Assembly (NCBI GenBank): GCA_002298925.1
Contig: DBMM01000143.1
Location: forward strand, 13,488 to 18,974
Origin: Geobacter sp. UBA698
Lineage (GTDB): Bacteria; Desulfobacterota; Desulfuromonadia; Geobacterales; Pseudopelobacteraceae
DNA: 5,487 nucleotides
Direction of reading: 5' to 3'
The notes under the pieces were generated by a model. It was given only the letters and a program-made list of their open reading frames with translations, was not told the DNA's origin and searched no databases. Both the position numbers and the translations under genes were made by a program. How positions within the stretch are numbered: position 1 is the first letter of the stretch; each line of letters begins with the position of its first letter. This document shows positions 4,021-5,487 of the stretch, one piece after another.

Positions 4021-5487
4021 TTATGCAACTATCCCTGTGCGTTCCGATTCCCTGCCGCGGTTATAGTAATAAAGCGCGAGCAAAAGCAGAGACACGATCA
4101 GGTAGGCGAGCGCAAATGCCTTGGCTGTGCCGAATCCGAAGTTGTTCTGTACGCCGGCCGGGGTCAGAACATAGGCATGAATAACGCCGAAAAAAGAAAG
4201 CACTGCGGCGGTAGAGGTCCAGATGGCAGCCTTGAAAAATTGTCGCTCAACGACAAACACCATCATTGCCGAAAGAATCATGCAGGTGAGCATGAACCCC
4301 TGGCTCAGGGAGATGATGCCATAAATGTACAGGTCGTTGCCGAATTTGGGAGCCACACCGAACAGGCTGGCGCCTGCTTTTCGCAGGGCCGTTTCGATCA
4401 AGAGGAGCGCCCAGGCCGCAAGTGCCGGCATCAGACCAAGCGCTACCGCCACACTGTGCTTTCTGGGTACTTCCTGGAAGGCCTGGGCCGTGATGATCAG
4501 CCCGATCCAGAGCAGAATTCCGATCATTGCTTCCATCGGCACAACCTTGAGAACCAATGTCACGCCGCCGATCAGACAGAGCACCGTGATTACAAACCCG
4601 TTAAGTATCGAGTAGCCCCACCTGGCCCCCATGGCCTTCCAACCCGGATGGCCGATGTAGATCGTTGTCGGAAATGGATTGCCCAGACAGGCGGCAACGA
4701 TGGACCCGAAACCGTTAACCAGCAGGGATGAGCGCGTATCATAACGATCACCGGCCGCATCGGCGCTTTCGAGGTTCTGGAGCGAGCCGATCACATTAAA
4801 GAGTGCCATGGGAACGATAACGGAGAAGTACTTCCAGCCCTGGCCGTTGCTCAGAAAAGCGAGCATATCGCTAAACGCAGGTTTGGGAAGATGGACGGCA
4901 AACTGGTATGGCTCCTGAAACGGCTGGAAAAAGGGGTATCCGCACCATCTGAGAATCCAGCCAATCGCCACCCCCAGCAGCACTGCAATGAAGCCGCCCG
5001 GCAGCCCCAGGGGCAATTTAATCTGTCCGCCATAGATCATTATCACGAAGAATGCCGGCACTACCGCTATGGCCGGCATGGCGAAGATCTGGAACACAAA
5101 TCCCATGGATATGAAGGTTATGGCAATACCGGCCAGGGACGACAGAAGCGCGGCCCGTGGTGTATGCCGGCGCAGCCAGTCACCCACGAACGCCCCGATG
5201 CACTCCAGCACGGCACTTGCAAGGCAGGCGAACAGGCCTGCCTGCCAGGCAAGAATCGGGTTCTTGGTTTCGAAATAGATGGGAGCGATGATCAGAAAGA
5301 CAAATGCGATCAGACTGACGGTATTGATTCCGTAGGGCAGCGCTGTAACATCTGTCCGGCCGGTCCGGATGGCCAGCCTTCTGGCCTGCCAGGTATAGAA
5401 GGCATTGCCGAATAAAATCGACAGGGCCGCTCCTGGCAGTATTCTGCCATAGACTATGTCTGGCGGCATGCCACACACCTGGCCACA
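4021..5487 (-). CDS. NCS2-type nucleobase permease, 5' end beyond window
   Basis: 488 residues are visible before the TAA at 4021-4023. The frame runs open to the right edge: the first possible start inside the window (a GTG at 5478) falls within a conserved CGMPPD segment that in relatives follows a first membrane helix, so roughly 30-45 residues are probably missing. The protein is highly hydrophobic with many membrane segments, consistent with the 12-14 helices of the family. Visible blocks, numbered from the edge, are ILPGAALSILFGNAFY (16-31), TGRTDVTALPYGINT (42-56), LQNLESADAAGD (about 232-243, helix 8 region, where the family carries a key acidic residue) and GNPFPTTIYIGHPGWKAMG (about 267-285, helix 10 region). 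It ends in a charged tail. NCS2 members are mostly proton-coupled carriers of xanthine, uracil, adenine or similar compounds in the inner membrane. This subgroup is far from characterised UraA or XanQ, so the substrate is open. The thioesterase gene follows 52 bp downstream. Confidence 0.9.
   Translation of the reverse strand, partial: CGQVCGMPPDIVYGRILPGAALSILFGNAFYTWQARRLAIRTGRTDVTALPYGINTVSLIAFVFLIIAPIYFETKNPILAWQAGLFACLASAVLECIGAFVGDWLRRHTPRAALLSSLAGIAITFISMGFVFQIFAMPAIAVVPAFFVIMIYGGQIKLPLGLPGGFIAVLLGVAIGWILRWCGYPFFQPFQEPYQFAVHLPKPAFSDMLAFLSNGQGWKYFSVIVPMALFNVIGSLQNLESADAAGDRYDTRSSLLVNGFGSIVAACLGNPFPTTIYIGHPGWKAMGARWGYSILNGFVITVLCLIGGVTLVLKVVPMEAMIGILLWIGLIITAQAFQEVPRKHSVAVALGLMPALAAWALLLIETALRKAGASLFGVAPKFGNDLYIYGIISLSQGFMLTCMILSAMMVFVVERQFFKAAIWTSTAAVLSFFGVIHAYVLTPAGVQNNFGFGTAKAFALAYLIVSLLLLALYYYNRGRESERTGIVA

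Noticed and set aside
3961..4731. 256-codon plus-strand open frame with its own ATG
   Set aside because: It is antisense to the permease C-terminal half. Its translation is rich in His, Gln, Arg and Cys with no hydrophobic core or motif, while the opposite strand gives a coherent membrane protein.
4891..5415. 174-codon plus-strand open frame
   Set aside because: It is antisense to the permease N-terminal half, with low-complexity His/Gly/Gln composition and no supporting ribosome-binding site.

Overview
The window reads as a stretch of chromosome from an anaerobic deltaproteobacterium, most likely of the Geobacter/Pelobacter (Desulfuromonadia) group. The clues are a small FMN-binding protein very like that of Desulfovibrio vulgaris, a cytosolic protein that looks like DUF6178 (a family I associate with deltaproteobacteria), and a moderately GC-rich coding composition. 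The lineage is an inference from protein resemblance; there is no rRNA or other marker.

Layout from left to right. (1) Positions 1-689, minus strand: the N-terminal 229 residues of a MocR/PdxR-type regulator (GntR winged helix joined to an aminotransferase-like domain), cut by the left edge. (2) Positions 776-1147, plus strand: a complete 123-residue FMN-binding split-barrel protein, divergent from the regulator across an 86-bp shared control region. (3) Positions 1148-1329: a convergent intergenic gap rich in inverted repeats. (4) Positions 1330-2610, minus strand: a 426-residue soluble, helical, acidic conserved protein, with a 213-bp upstream region that contains a strong hairpin. (5) Positions 2824-3329, plus strand: a complete yefM-yoeB type II toxin-antitoxin operon, with a TGTACA operator palindrome lying over the promoter and a 4-nt ATGA overlap between the genes. 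(6) Positions 3330-3527: an AT-rich gap with one possible small ORF or gene remnant. (7) Positions 3528-3968, minus strand: a hotdog-fold acyl-CoA thioesterase of the DINYGGH type. (8) Positions 4021-5487, minus strand: an NCS2-type purine/pyrimidine (or related) permease lacking only its N-terminus, which lies beyond the right edge. The permease and thioesterase are 52 bp apart on the same strand and may be cotranscribed.

Two groups have clear internal logic. The MocR regulator probably uses pyridoxal phosphate as effector, and its divergent partner has the fold of pyridoxamine-phosphate oxidase, so a small circuit linking PLP/amine sensing to a flavoprotein is plausible. The toxin-antitoxin pair is a textbook autoregulated module with every catalytic and operator-contacting residue I could check in place. 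I saw no CRISPR, insertion sequence, tRNA, rRNA or prophage signature. I did not find a clearly new multi-gene system; the least explained parts are the DUF6178-like protein with its structured upstream region, and the MocR/FMN-protein pair.
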